Of a stretch of 64,000 bases of DNA, positions 1 to 9,084 are shown piece by piece. Both the position numbers and the translations under genes were made by a program. Position 1 is the first letter of the stretch. Every line of letters begins with the position of its first letter. Below the pieces are notes generated by a model. That model was given only the letters and a program-made list of their open reading frames with translations. It ran no database searches and was not told the origin of the DNA. This DNA is from Youhaiella tibetensis (GTDB taxonomy: Bacteria; Pseudomonadota; Alphaproteobacteria; Rhizobiales; Devosiaceae). The DNA lies in NCBI RefSeq assembly GCF_008000755.1, contig NZ_CP041690.1, positions 3,225,260 to 3,289,259 on the forward strand, given 5' to 3'.

Positions 1-25
1 CTCCTATATCCCCGCCTGACAGCAC

Positions 26-129
26 GGTGTTCTCCCTCCCTTGCACCTTGTTGCTGTTTCCTCCCTCGAGAGGTTCTGCCTCTCGACCTCGTGGCTTCGC
101 TCTCCCCTCGAGCGGGGCCACTTTTTTTT
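26..129 (+). ncRNA. Degenerate cuckoo-type small RNA, unit A
   Basis: Noncoding. A short stem (GGTG 26-29 with CACC 44-47) presents a pyrimidine loop containing CTCCCTCCC. A second hairpin (CGAGAGG with CCTCTCG) follows at about 66-84, and a strong intrinsic terminator closes the unit at 91-129. The layout matches units B and C downstream, but the loop motif is not the exact CCTCCTCCC. The 5' end is uncertain and may lie before the window. Calling it a diverged member of the same sRNA array is inference. Confidence 0.45.
91..129 (+). terminator. Intrinsic terminator of sRNA unit A
   Basis: GTGGC at 91-95 pairs with GCCAC at 117-121, and CGCTC with GAGCG inside it. The two T residues between them pair with GG as wobble pairs, so the stem is 12 bp with a 7-nt loop. 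Eight T residues follow at 122-129. Confidence 0.85.
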
Positions 130-248
130 CGTGCCTACAAATTGTGCTGCCTACATTTTTGCCTGCATAGAATGCATGGCTGGCGTGCAGTTTGTCGCAT
201 TGCTGAACGGCGAGCGCGTAGGCATATTCACATTGTCGCTGAGACGCC

Positions 249-428
249 GGCCGTATCCTCCTCCCTCGGCCCGCAGATCGCGACACCGGGAAAGTGCCTT
301 ATCCTCCTCCCTAGGCACGGACCCACTGGCAGACGGCGTATCCTCCTCCCTCGCCTCTGCCTCCACTTTCGATTTCGGCTTCGGCCCAAGTCATAGGGCT
401 CCACTCCTCGAGTGGAGCCCCTTTTTTT
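249..428 (+). ncRNA. Cuckoo (CcsR-like) sRNA, unit B, three CCUCCUCCC hairpins
   Basis: Three successive hairpins each place exactly CCTCCTCCC in the loop: GGCCG/CGGCC (249-271, loop motif 257-265), GTGCCT/AGGCAC (294-318, motif 303-311), and GGCAGA-C-GGCG/CGCC-TCTGCC (328-361, motif 342-350). A perfect 10-bp terminator follows at 396-428. CUCCUCCC loops closed by an intrinsic terminator define the cuckoo RNA family of alphaproteobacteria, of which the Rhodobacter CcsR sRNAs are the best studied. The loop is an anti-Shine-Dalgarno sequence, so it could pair with ribosome binding sites of mRNAs. No open reading frame is supported here. The 5' end is a guess, and three hairpins could mean processing into more than one RNA. 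Confidence 0.78.
396..428 (+). terminator. Intrinsic terminator of sRNA unit B
   Basis: GGGCTCCACT (396-405) pairs perfectly with AGTGGAGCCC (411-420) around a 5-nt loop. A run of seven T follows at 422-428. Confidence 0.92.
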
Positions 429-510
429 GTTCACCAAAACGATTTGGGCAACCGGTTCACCAGCCCTCACTGCGCCAGATGCATGGCTGCACTGCCAGCT
501 TTGCGTTTGT

Positions 511-645
511 GCGAACCGCCCCGGGCGGGGATACTCCTCTCAACAACGGTTCGCGGCCACCTCCTCCCGGCCGCCGCCGTCTGGGTCCCGCGCAAGCGGA
601 CGCCCTTAAGGCCCTGCCCATCCCCTCGGGCGGGGCCTTTTTCTT
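511..645 (+). ncRNA. Cuckoo (CcsR-like) sRNA, unit C
   Basis: GCGAACCG (511-518) pairs with CGGTTCGC (547-554) around a loop holding the degenerate CTCCTCTC. The next stem, GCGGCC (553-558) with GGCCGC (569-574), exposes an exact CCTCCTCCC at 560-568. The two stems share bases 553-554, so they compete slightly or stack. A terminator follows at 610-645. Upstream, an ATGCATGGCTG block (near 479) also occurs before unit B (near 173), which suggests the units arose by duplication. Family assignment rests on the loop motif and terminator arrangement. The exact 5' end is unknown. Confidence 0.7.
610..645 (+). terminator. Intrinsic terminator of sRNA unit C
   Basis: GGCCCTGCCC (610-619) pairs with GGGCGGGGCC (628-637) with one wobble pair and an 8-nt loop. 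It is followed by TTTTTCTTT. Confidence 0.88.
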
Positions 646-745
646 TCCCCCCAGGCCGGTCGTTTCTGCCCCCACTAGGCAGAATTTGCCCATTCCTTGC
701 AAAACGCGAAACGCCAGGAAGCCCGGAAATCCGGGACTTTTCGGC

Positions 746-761
746 TGGCACGCTCCCTGCA
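746..761 (+). promoter_or_regulatory. Candidate sigma-54 (-24/-12) promoter
   Basis: TGGCACGCTCCCTGCA matches the RpoN consensus TGGCACG-N4-TTGCW at all but one position. The GG and GC dinucleotides are 12 bp apart, as required. It points at the gene starting at 801, giving a predicted transcript start near 773 and a short leader with a Shine-Dalgarno at about 790-795. No upstream activator site is evident. Confidence 0.55.
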
Positions 762-800
762 TCATGGAGTTGAGGACCACGCCCGCAGCCAGGAGGCACC

Positions 801-1928
801 ATGACCACGATCAGCGCCGCGCAGTATTCCAACTACTACCTACTCCTGGGCAGCACCGCCTCCGCCAGCAAGACCGCAGCGTCCTCCGGCAGCGCCGATA
901 CTGGCACCGGGTCCTCGTCGAACGGGGCGACCAACATCACGCTTTCCAGCGCCGCCCAGTCGGCCCTCTCCACCAAGGACCTGGCCACGGTCGTCGCCGA
1001 AACCCGCGAAGCGCTCACCAAGCTCCTCGATGACGCCAAGCTCACTTCGCCGCTCAAGGACGGTAAGCTGGCGCTGGACCTGTCGAGCCTTGATCGGCGC
1101 GCGCTCTACGCGGTCGCCTCCAATGCGGAGGGCAAGTTCACCGACGACGAGCGCTCCGCCGCCGCCATCGAGCTTTCGAACCGTCTCGATGCAGCGCTCG
1201 CCGGCCCCGCGGCCGTGGCCCGCGTCACCGGCGATCTCGCCAATCTCTACAAGGCCGCCACCGACTTCCTCGATGGCGCTTCGCCCGAGGAAAAGGCCAC
1301 CGACGCCTGGGCCAAGCAGAAGGCCGCCCTGCTCGAAGCCCAGAAGCAACTCACCGCAGATCCTCAGACCATGCCCGACGTGGCCGATGACCCGGTTGTC
1401 GACTATCTCAAGCGCGTCGAGAACGGCCAGGCCGGCCAGGTTCGCGATTTCGGCGATGTCGCCAAGGACGCCCGCGCCGCGCTCGACAAGCAATATGCCG
1501 ATGCCAAGGCCGCCGGGCAGGAGCTCGTCTTCTCCAAGCTGCGCAAGGTCGGCCAGCAGGTCGACTTCTCAAATTTCGACAGCCGCTCGCTCTCGGCCAT
1601 CGCGCTCAACAAGGATGATCAGTTCTCGGGCGAGGAGGTCAACGCCGCCAAGACCGAGATGCGCACCCGCTCCGGCCAGGCCCTGCTGGCCAGCTTCAAG
1701 AGTGCCTCGAACTCCGGCGACCCCACCGCTTTCGCCACCAATATCATCAGCGCCTTCGCCTCGCTCACTTCCGAGGAACGCCAGGCCGCCGGCTGGACCG
1801 ACAGCTTCTATGCCGCCGCCGTCTCCAACTACGAGAGTTCGCTAAAGCTCGCCGACATGTTCGCCCAGAGCTCGTCCGGCTCCGCCAACAACAGCGGCCT
1901 GAGCGGGTTGGCTTCGCTTCTCGGCTGA
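801..1928 (+). CDS. Unrecognised protein with an internal duplication
   Basis: 375 aa. The start is fixed by AGGAGG just before the ATG. I do not recognise the family. Residues 1-60 are rich in Ser, Ala and Gly and contain no signal peptide or membrane segment. The rest is mostly alpha-helical, charged and Ala-rich. Two regions, about 67-130 and 224-291, resemble each other: each has a D-x-R-x-L-x-A-x-A-x-N pattern followed by an acidic loop (GKFTDDE in the first, DQFSGEE in the second) that weakly resembles an EF-hand loop. This is a visible duplication; calcium binding is speculation. The gene stands alone behind a candidate sigma-54 promoter and converges on the aminotransferase gene. The absence of a secretion signal and the LSSAAQSAL stretch near residue 48 leave open a role linked to flagella or another export system, which is unproven. 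Confidence 0.8.
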   Translation: MTTISAAQYSNYYLLLGSTASASKTAASSGSADTGTGSSSNGATNITLSSAAQSALSTKDLATVVAETREALTKLLDDAKLTSPLKDGKLALDLSSLDRRALYAVASNAEGKFTDDERSAAAIELSNRLDAALAGPAAVARVTGDLANLYKAATDFLDGASPEEKATDAWAKQKAALLEAQKQLTADPQTMPDVADDPVVDYLKRVENGQAGQVRDFGDVAKDARAALDKQYADAKAAGQELVFSKLRKVGQQVDFSNFDSRSLSAIALNKDDQFSGEEVNAAKTEMRTRSGQALLASFKSASNSGDPTAFATNIISAFASLTSEERQAAGWTDSFYAAAVSNYESSLKLADMFAQSSSGSANNSGLSGLASLLG

Positions 1929-1962
1929 TCCCGGGAAGGTTGCGGGAGGAAGTCCCCCGCGC

Positions 1963-3258
<1,296 letters not shown>

Positions 3259-3699
3259 CTAGATGGCCACGCCCTGCCGGCGCCGCAGCGCCACGCCCTG
3301 GACGCGCCAGCCACCATCCTCGTTTTCGAGCTGGTAAAGCGCCTCGTAGATGAGCTGGTCCGGCCCCACGATTCGCACGATCTGCACCACGTGCGTCTCG
3401 TCCACCTGCTCGAACTCGCCGAAACTGTGCGAGACCGAGCGCACGATCGCGTCATAGCCCGAGGCCTCTATGGCCGCCACGAATGCGGCCGGATCCTTGA
3501 ACCGTGCCTGGAAGCCCGCGCCCGCCAGGCTGAGCGCCGTATCCCCGTCCCCGGCCCTGAAGGCCTCTATCTGTCCGGTGATCACCGCCTGCCAGGCCGC
3601 TTCCGGCTTGCCGTCATCCGCCGCCATGGCCGGCCAGGCGAGAAACACCAGCGCCATCAAGGTCATCGCGAAATTGACCGGTTTCATGAGCCGTCTCAT
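3259..3699 (-). CDS. DUF4864 exported protein
   Basis: 146 aa. A signal peptide runs from the start to AMAADD near residue 27, so the mature protein should be periplasmic. The remainder matches the DUF4864 pattern: a helical QAVITGQIEAFRAGD stretch, then an SVSHSFGEF region, then beta strands ending in GWRVQGVALRR. This is an NTF2/SnoaL-like fold of unknown function. The start at 3699 has GGAGGG 5 nt upstream; an ATG four codons further in is possible. It lies upstream of and on the same strand as aatA, with 93 bp between them, and need not be co-transcribed. Confidence 0.82.
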   Translation of the reverse strand: MRRLMKPVNFAMTLMALVFLAWPAMAADDGKPEAAWQAVITGQIEAFRAGDGDTALSLAGAGFQARFKDPAAFVAAIEASGYDAIVRSVSHSFGEFEQVDETHVVQIVRIVGPDQLIYEALYQLENEDGGWRVQGVALRRRQGVAI

Positions 3700-3832
3700 G
3701 GCACCCTCCCTGGGGTTGGCCCGCCACACTTACGCCCTCAAATGGTACCGGAGTTTCCACCTTCGACACAAATTGCGCCCGCATTCGCCATGCATTCAGG
3801 CACCGTTGTGTTGCGTACGGAAGCGCCGAACA

Positions 3833-4126
3833 TTGTCTATAACTACGCCGGCCACGCCGAAAAGTTTCAAAGTCTTCTATCTCCTTGCGCTCATCGCGGT
3901 TGCCTTGACCTCCGCTTTGGCCATCTACGCCAGCATCGCGCCTCAGAACGCCCTGGCCCTGACCCACGGTATCGATACCCGGGTCGCGGTCTTCATCGTT
4001 CCGCTCGGCCTGCTCATGCTGGCCACGATTGGAGAAGTCATCCGCGTTTCGCTGCGTGGCGCCATTCCGGGAGATGACCAGCTCCCGGCGCGGTCGCTGC
4101 GTTGGCAGGATGGCTCGGGGGCCTGA
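3833..4126 (+). CDS. Small two-TM membrane protein, TTG start
   Basis: 97 aa if translated from the TTG at 3833, which has GGAAG about 9 nt upstream. No in-frame ATG lies near the coding part. Hydrophobic segments span about residues 14-34 and 48-65, followed by a charged tail, so it is probably an inner-membrane protein with two helices. No family is recognised. It is divergent from the DUF4864 gene and is followed by a strong terminator at 4167-4193. The coding call rests on coherent membrane segments and codon use; the start is uncertain. Confidence 0.55.
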   Translation: MSITTPATPKSFKVFYLLALIAVALTSALAIYASIAPQNALALTHGIDTRVAVFIVPLGLLMLATIGEVIRVSLRGAIPGDDQLPARSLRWQDGSGA

Positions 4127-4166
4127 ACCTTTCCATCAGTCACTGTCTATCGTGACCTCCTTTCGG

Positions 4167-4193
4167 GGCCGGCCGTTGTGCCGGCCTTTTTTT
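4167..4193 (+). terminator. Intrinsic terminator after the two-TM gene
   Basis: GGCCGG (4167-4172) pairs with CCGGCC (4181-4186) around an 8-nt loop, followed by seven T. Confidence 0.88.
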
Positions 4194-4280
4194 GTCCGGG
4201 GCGCAATCCGACCTAGGGCGTATTGTTCGTTGGAACCAGGCGGTGCAGACTTCCATTCCTCTGGGAGAAGGGAGGCAGCT

Positions 4281-4718
4281 ATGCTCGTCGACAATATCCT
4301 TCAGTCCAAGGGAACGGTGGTCTACACCATTCCCTCCTACGCGCGGCTGGTTGAAGCCGTGGATATCCTCAATGCCAACAACATCGGCGCCGTGGTGGTC
4401 ACAGACCGCTCGGGCTCCGTCATCGGCATCCTTTCCGAACGCGATATCGTGCGCCAGCTGGGCGTCCACGGTCCCGATGCGCTGGAAATGGAAGTCGGCG
4501 ACTCCATGAGTTCGGCCGTCATCACCTGCACGCGCACCACCGATGTGGCCATGCTGGCCGAGCGCATGACCGAGTTCCGCATCCGGCACATCCCGGTGGT
4601 GGAGAACGGCAAACTTCTGGGCATCGTTTCGATCGGCGACGTCGTCAAGCGCAAGATCGAGGAGACCCAACAGGAAGCCGACGCCATGCGCGACTACATC
4701 TCCTCGGGCGTGGGCTGA
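4281..4718 (+). CDS. Tandem CBS-domain protein
   Basis: 145 aa, made almost entirely of two CBS motifs (a Bateman module). The first spans about residues 10-65 (GAVVVTDRSGSVIGILSERD) and the second about 78-130 (IRHIPVVENGKLLGIVSIGD). Such modules bind adenosine nucleotides and sense energy state; stand-alone ones have varied or unknown partners. It is cytoplasmic, with no other domain. GGAG and GGAGG sequences precede the ATG at 4281. An in-frame upstream extension would run through the 4167-4193 terminator and is rejected. Monocistronic by position. Confidence 0.88.
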   Translation: MLVDNILQSKGTVVYTIPSYARLVEAVDILNANNIGAVVVTDRSGSVIGILSERDIVRQLGVHGPDALEMEVGDSMSSAVITCTRTTDVAMLAERMTEFRIRHIPVVENGKLLGIVSIGDVVKRKIEETQQEADAMRDYISSGVG

Positions 4719-4923
4719 AAGCACCCGCTTTTCCCTGCCCTTCCAGCGCCGTAGCGGCCGGGCCGTACGGCGATAAGGTTGGCTCGCGCCCGCCGGTCCG
4801 GACCAACATTACCATCCCTACCAAGCTTTAATGCCACCGAAAGGCCAGTGAGAGCCTGCCTCGTCTACCTTGCCACTCGTTGACCTCCAAAGTCACTGAC
4901 GAGTCCCATGCAAGGAACCTCTC

Positions 4924-5610
4924 ATGCCTAAACTCCCCGCCCTTACCAAGACCGCTCTGGCCGTTGCCCTCGCCGGCACGCTCGGACTAGCCGCCGTGCC
5001 CGCAACCTACGCCCAGGATGCAAAGCCCGGCCACGCCCAGGCCAAGCAGCCCCAGCAGGAGTTGCAGCGTCCCGGCCAGTGGCGCAACCATCAGATGCGC
5101 GGCAATCCCGATCGCGGCAATGGCCGCGGCCTGATGGACATCATCGCTTCCCCGCGCGGCGCCGAGGCTCTCGAGATCGCCTTCGTGCGGCTGTCTCACC
5201 GCATCGAGCTGACCGACGCCCAGAAGCCCGCCTTCGATGACCTCAAGACCACCGCGCTCGACGCCCAGAAGACCTTCGCCGATGCTGCCAAGGCCGCGCG
5301 CGAGACCCTGACCCCAACCGCCGGCAGCACGCCCGACATGGTCGCCATGCTCAAGGCCCGCGTCGCCATCGACACGGCACGCCTGGAAGCCATGAACACC
5401 GTCATGCCCAAGCTCGAGACCTTCCTGAACGGCCTCAGCGACACCCAGAAGGCCTCCCTCATGCCCAAGCGCGACAATGTCGGCTGGCAGCGCGGCCCGG
5501 GCATGATGGGCGGCAAGAACGGCATGCACGGCCCGCGTGGCCAGATGCCGGCCCAGCCTGGCGCCATGCAGGCCCAGCCCGACGATACTCAGGCCAAGCC
5601 CACGACCTGA
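4924..5610 (+). CDS. LTXXQ-motif (Spy/CpxP-like) periplasmic protein
   Basis: 228 aa. A signal peptide ends near AATYAQDA (residues 1-29). The central helical part carries two LTXXQ-type motifs, ELTDAQKPAF near 96 and GLSDTQKASL near 172, the signature of the Spy/CpxP family of periplasmic chaperones that buffer envelope stress. The C-terminus is low-complexity, with repeated Gln-Pro, Met and Gly. AAGGA lies just before the ATG. It stands alone and is followed by a 12-bp hairpin at 5677-5708. The metal or protein ligand is unknown. Confidence 0.85.
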   Translation: MPKLPALTKTALAVALAGTLGLAAVPATYAQDAKPGHAQAKQPQQELQRPGQWRNHQMRGNPDRGNGRGLMDIIASPRGAEALEIAFVRLSHRIELTDAQKPAFDDLKTTALDAQKTFADAAKAARETLTPTAGSTPDMVAMLKARVAIDTARLEAMNTVMPKLETFLNGLSDTQKASLMPKRDNVGWQRGPGMMGGKNGMHGPRGQMPAQPGAMQAQPDDTQAKPTT

Positions 5611-5676
5611 TCCCCAAAGGAGACCGGCGGCCAATCATTGAGTCCCCCACTCGCCCGCCCCGCCGCCGCATCTCCC

Positions 5677-5708
5677 GAGAAACCCCGGTTGTCCCGCCGG
5701 GGTTTCTC
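5677..5708 (+). terminator. Hairpin terminator after the LTXXQ gene
   Basis: GAGAAACCCCGG (5677-5688) is perfectly complementary to CCGGGGTTTCTC (5697-5708) around an 8-nt loop, followed by TCCTTTTC. The stem is strong, the T-tract weak. Confidence 0.7.
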
Positions 5709-5801
5709 TCCTTTTCGGCGCCCCATCCTCCCGCTTGCCGGCCCTCGCGCAAACCGGTACTAACCGCTTCCTCAACGCTCTGCTGAAGCGAACCCATCCC
5801 G

Positions 5802-6698
5802 ATGCCGCGCCCGCTCGCCGTCCTGCTCCTGCTCATCACGACATTCCTGTGGGGCATGGCTTTCGTCGCCCAGAAATCCGCCATGGATTCGATGGGCCCG
5901 CTCACCTTCGCTGCGGCCCGCTTCGTGCTGGGAGGCCTGGCGATCCTGCCGCTGGCGCTCTGGGAATATTCGCGCCGCGCCCACGACATTTCCCGGCGCG
6001 ACTGGGGCCTCGTGCTGCTGCTGGCCGTTGCCTTCTTCATGGGCTCCTGGCTCCAGCAATGGGGCCTGACCATGACCACCGTCACCAATGGCGGCTTCCT
6101 CACCAGCCTTTATGTGATGTTCGTGCCCCTGATCGGCCTCATCGTCCTGCGCCACTGGCCCCACCCGATCGTCTGGATCTGCATGCCGATGGCGCTAATC
6201 GGGGTCTACTATCTCAACGGCGGCGGCCTCGACACCTTCAACGCCGGAGATGCCCTGGTGGTCTCCAGCGCCTTCTTCTGGGCCGTCCAGGTGCTCATGC
6301 TCGGCTTCGTCGCCAATCGCACCGGCCTGCCGATCTTCGTGTCGGCCATGTGCTTCATCTTCTCCGGCCTCGTTTCGACCGGCGGCGCCCTCGCCTTCGA
6401 GGCGCCCACCTGGTCCGGCCTTGCCGGCGGCTGGGTGCAGATCCTCTATGCCGGCCTGCTCTCCACCGCGGTCGCCTTCACCCTCCAGGCCGTGGGCCAG
6501 CGCCACGTGCCGGCGGCCAACGCTGCCATCATCCTGTCGGCCGAAAGCCTCTTCGCCGCGCTGGGTGGCTTCCTCATCCTCGGCGAGCGCCTGCCCGGTC
6601 TCGGCTATGCCGGCGCCGCCATGATCTTTGCCGCCATCGTCCTCGTCGAATCCGTTCCGGCCCTCAGACGTCGCGAACCGCTTGCACAAATGCCTTGA
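5802..6698 (+). CDS. DMT-family (EamA) transporter
   Basis: 298 aa, inner membrane. Ten hydrophobic segments are arranged as two EamA repeats of about 130 residues. The first begins with LLLLITTFLWGMAFVAQ, and the second contains the FTLQAVGQRHVPAANAA and ILSAESLFAALGGFLILGE signatures at about 225-265. The family exports metabolites or amino acids by exchange or proton coupling; the substrate cannot be read from sequence. It is followed after 49 bp by the response regulator gene on the same strand, so the two could share a transcript. It is unrelated in detail to the second DMT gene at 25479. Confidence 0.85.
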   Translation: MPRPLAVLLLLITTFLWGMAFVAQKSAMDSMGPLTFAAARFVLGGLAILPLALWEYSRRAHDISRRDWGLVLLLAVAFFMGSWLQQWGLTMTTVTNGGFLTSLYVMFVPLIGLIVLRHWPHPIVWICMPMALIGVYYLNGGGLDTFNAGDALVVSSAFFWAVQVLMLGFVANRTGLPIFVSAMCFIFSGLVSTGGALAFEAPTWSGLAGGWVQILYAGLLSTAVAFTLQAVGQRHVPAANAAIILSAESLFAALGGFLILGERLPGLGYAGAAMIFAAIVLVESVPALRRREPLAQMP

Positions 6699-6747
6699 GG
6701 CAATTCTCCCCCTTATCAAATCCGGCGCTGTGCGCTACCCAAGGAAC

Positions 6748-7461
6748 ATGAACACGCCGCATATCCTTGTGGTCGAAGACGACCGGCAAATCCGCGACCT
6801 GGTGGCCCAGTTCCTTGAGCTCAATGGTCTTCGTGTTTCCGTTGCCACGAATGGCAAGGAGATGGACAAGGCCCTCAAGGACCAGTCCATCAGCCTGATT
6901 GTTCTGGACCGCATGCTGCCCGGCGAGGATGGCCTGACCATCTGCCGCCGCCTGCGCGCCACCTCCGATATCCCCATCATCCTGCTCACCGCCCTCTCGG
7001 ACGACATCGAGCGCATCATCGGGCTCGAAATGGGCGCCGACGATTACCTGGGCAAGCCCTTCAACCCGCGTGAATTGCTGGCGCGCATCCGCGCCGTGCT
7101 GCGCCGCCGCACCAGCGAGCCCGTTGCCGCCAACCGCGCTCCGCGCGGCTACATGTTCGACGGCTGGCAGCTCGACACCCAGGCCCGGCGCCTGCACGAT
7201 CCTACCGGCGCGCGCATCACCCTCACCTCGGCCGAGTTCGACCTCCTGCAGGTCTTCTGCGAGCAGGCCGGGCGCGTCCTCGGCCGCGAGGAGATCATCG
7301 ACCTCACCCAGGGTCGCGAGAACGGTTCGTCCGGGCGCAGCGTCGACATTCTCGTCTCGCGCCTGCGCCAGAAGATCGAGAAGGACCCCCGCGACCCGGT
7401 GATGCTCCTCACCGTTCGCTCCTCCGGCTACAGCTTCGCCCCCGACGTCTACGAACTATGA
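6748..7461 (+). CDS. OmpR-family response regulator
   Basis: 237 aa. The receiver domain is at about 5-118, with the acidic pair E10/D11-D12, the phosphoacceptor Asp54 (IVLDRMLPGEDG) and the conserved Lys in LGKPFNPRE near 108. A winged-helix DNA-binding domain occupies about 140-232, ending in VRSSGYSF. AAGGAAC precedes the ATG at 6748; the in-frame upstream extension lies inside the DMT gene and is rejected. It overlaps the histidine kinase start by four bases (ATGA), so the pair is translationally coupled. OmpR-family regulators bind direct repeats about 10-11 bp apart, but nothing here shows which genes this one controls. Confidence 0.93.
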   Translation: MNTPHILVVEDDRQIRDLVAQFLELNGLRVSVATNGKEMDKALKDQSISLIVLDRMLPGEDGLTICRRLRATSDIPIILLTALSDDIERIIGLEMGADDYLGKPFNPRELLARIRAVLRRRTSEPVAANRAPRGYMFDGWQLDTQARRLHDPTGARITLTSAEFDLLQVFCEQAGRVLGREEIIDLTQGRENGSSGRSVDILVSRLRQKIEKDPRDPVMLLTVRSSGYSFAPDVYEL

Positions 7462-8774
7462 TCAAGGCTCTCCGATCGCTGTGGCCTAGCGGCATCTCGG
7501 GGCAGATCGTCCTGCTGTTGCTGGCCACGGTGGCATTGAGCCAGTTGATCGCCCTGGCGCTCGTCAACCTCTCCGATTCCCGCCATGACCCGGACGAGAA
7601 CCTGCGCATGCAGGCCCGCTCCATCGCGTCCATCGTTCGCCTGATCTCGGACGCCCCCGCCATAGACGAGCGGCAGGCCATCGTCGTCGCCGCCAATCGC
7701 TCCAATCCCGACATCAACCTGCGCATCATCTCCGGCCCCGGCGCCACAATGCCCGAGATCAGCCGCGAACCCGCGCCCGATTTCCTCACCCGCGATCTGG
7801 GGCCCGACATCATCGCCGTCACCGATCCGCGCGTCGGAAACGAGCCGCGCACCATCACCATCGCGCTGCCCGATGACATGTATCTGCGCGTCAATCTGCC
7901 GTTCAACAGCCCGACGCCGCCGCTGCTCAATCCGCGCACCAACACGCTGATCTTCGCCGCCATCGGCGCCCTGGCCCTCCTCATCTGGGCCACCCAGGTG
8001 CTCTCCTCGCGCCTGCGCAACTTCGCCCAGGCCGTGGCCGAGTATTCGCCGGACGGTGACCACGACGCCCTGCCCGAGACTGGTCCGCTCGAACTGCGCA
8101 CCGTCGCCATCGCCCTCAACCGCATGCGCGACCGCATCGATACCCTGGTCAAGAACCGCACCATGATGCTGACCGCCGTCGGCCACGACCTGCGCACTCC
8201 CGTCACGCGCATGCGCCTTCGTGCCGAGTTCATCGAAAACCCCGAGACCCGCGCCGCCATCCTGCGCGATCTCGAACAGATGACCGATATGATCGATGCC
8301 GTGCTCTCGCTCCTACGCGACCCCAGCGCCCTGCCCGCGCCCGAGCGCGTCGACCTGGCGTCTTTCCTTCAGGCCTTGGCCGACGACTTCACCGATACCG
8401 GCCGACCGGTCGACTATCGCGGCCCCGCCCATGTCACCGCCCGCATCCATGAGGATGCCTTGCGCCGCGCCGTCGCCAACCTCGTCGAGAACGCCCTCCA
8501 TTTCGGCACCCAGTGCCGCATCACCCTGCGCGCCCTGCCAGACCAGCCCTATGTCATCGAGGTCGACGACAACGGCCCCGGCATTCCCCCCGAGGAACGC
8601 GACCAGATGCTCCAGCCCTTCATGCGCGGCGACAGCTCGCGCAGCCAGGCTCACGAGGGATTCGGGCTGGGCCTCGCCATCGCCTCTGTCATCACCCGGG
8701 GTCACAGGGGCACGCTGACGCTGGGCGAGAGCGATCTGGGCGGACTACGGGTCACCATCACCCTGCCGCATTGA
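7458..8774 (+). CDS. Sensor histidine kinase (EnvZ-like)
   Basis: 438 aa, inner membrane. TM1 is at about 17-37 and TM2 at about 163-180, with a periplasmic sensor part of about 125 residues between them. A HAMP-like linker runs to about 235. HisKA contains the phospho-acceptor His243 in GHDLRTPVTR. The HATPase_c boxes are all visible: NLVENALHFG, DDNGPGIP and GFGLGLAIA near the C-terminus. It phosphorylates the regulator encoded just upstream, with which it overlaps by four bases. The signal sensed is unknown. Confidence 0.93.
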   Translation: MIKALRSLWPSGISGQIVLLLLATVALSQLIALALVNLSDSRHDPDENLRMQARSIASIVRLISDAPAIDERQAIVVAANRSNPDINLRIISGPGATMPEISREPAPDFLTRDLGPDIIAVTDPRVGNEPRTITIALPDDMYLRVNLPFNSPTPPLLNPRTNTLIFAAIGALALLIWATQVLSSRLRNFAQAVAEYSPDGDHDALPETGPLELRTVAIALNRMRDRIDTLVKNRTMMLTAVGHDLRTPVTRMRLRAEFIENPETRAAILRDLEQMTDMIDAVLSLLRDPSALPAPERVDLASFLQALADDFTDTGRPVDYRGPAHVTARIHEDALRRAVANLVENALHFGTQCRITLRALPDQPYVIEVDDNGPGIPPEERDQMLQPFMRGDSSRSQAHEGFGLGLAIASVITRGHRGTLTLGESDLGGLRVTITLPH

Positions 8775-9084
8775 TCCCGCTGGCCCTTGTGGCGCCTCGG
8801 CAAAATCTCTGCGCCGTCACATCCCCGTCACCGCCTCGTCACACAACACCAATAGCGTTGCCCTGTCCGAGCCAGCCCCCAACGGCGCGGACCGCCCGGC
8901 TCACCCCGCCCTATCTGTGAGCCCTGGCTTCCGGACGCGGCTGCCAACCCCGCGTTCTCATTCGCCGGCCAAGCCGGTCTTTAGGCCGCCCTCGCCCGGC
9001 GGTCTTTTTTTGTGCGCTTTCCGATTTTCCCGGTCGCGCCGTCCGATTGCGTGCGGCACAACGGGGCGATCACGGAAGGCGCCC
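8775..9084 (+). other. Gene-free gap between the histidine kinase and tdk
   Basis: 310 bp with no supported ORF. It contains one intrinsic terminator at 8984-9011 and little else. The promoter for tdk must lie in the last 70 bp or upstream; no convincing -35/-10 pair was seen. Confidence 0.6.
8984..9011 (+). terminator. Intrinsic terminator before tdk
   Basis: GGCCGCC (8984-8990) pairs with GGCGGTC (8998-9004), with one wobble pair and a 7-nt loop. Seven T follow at 9005-9011. Confidence 0.85.

Noticed and set aside
41-1033. A 330-codon open frame across 41-1033
   Set aside because: It crosses three intrinsic terminators and the sRNA hairpins and overlaps the start of the gene at 801 in another frame.
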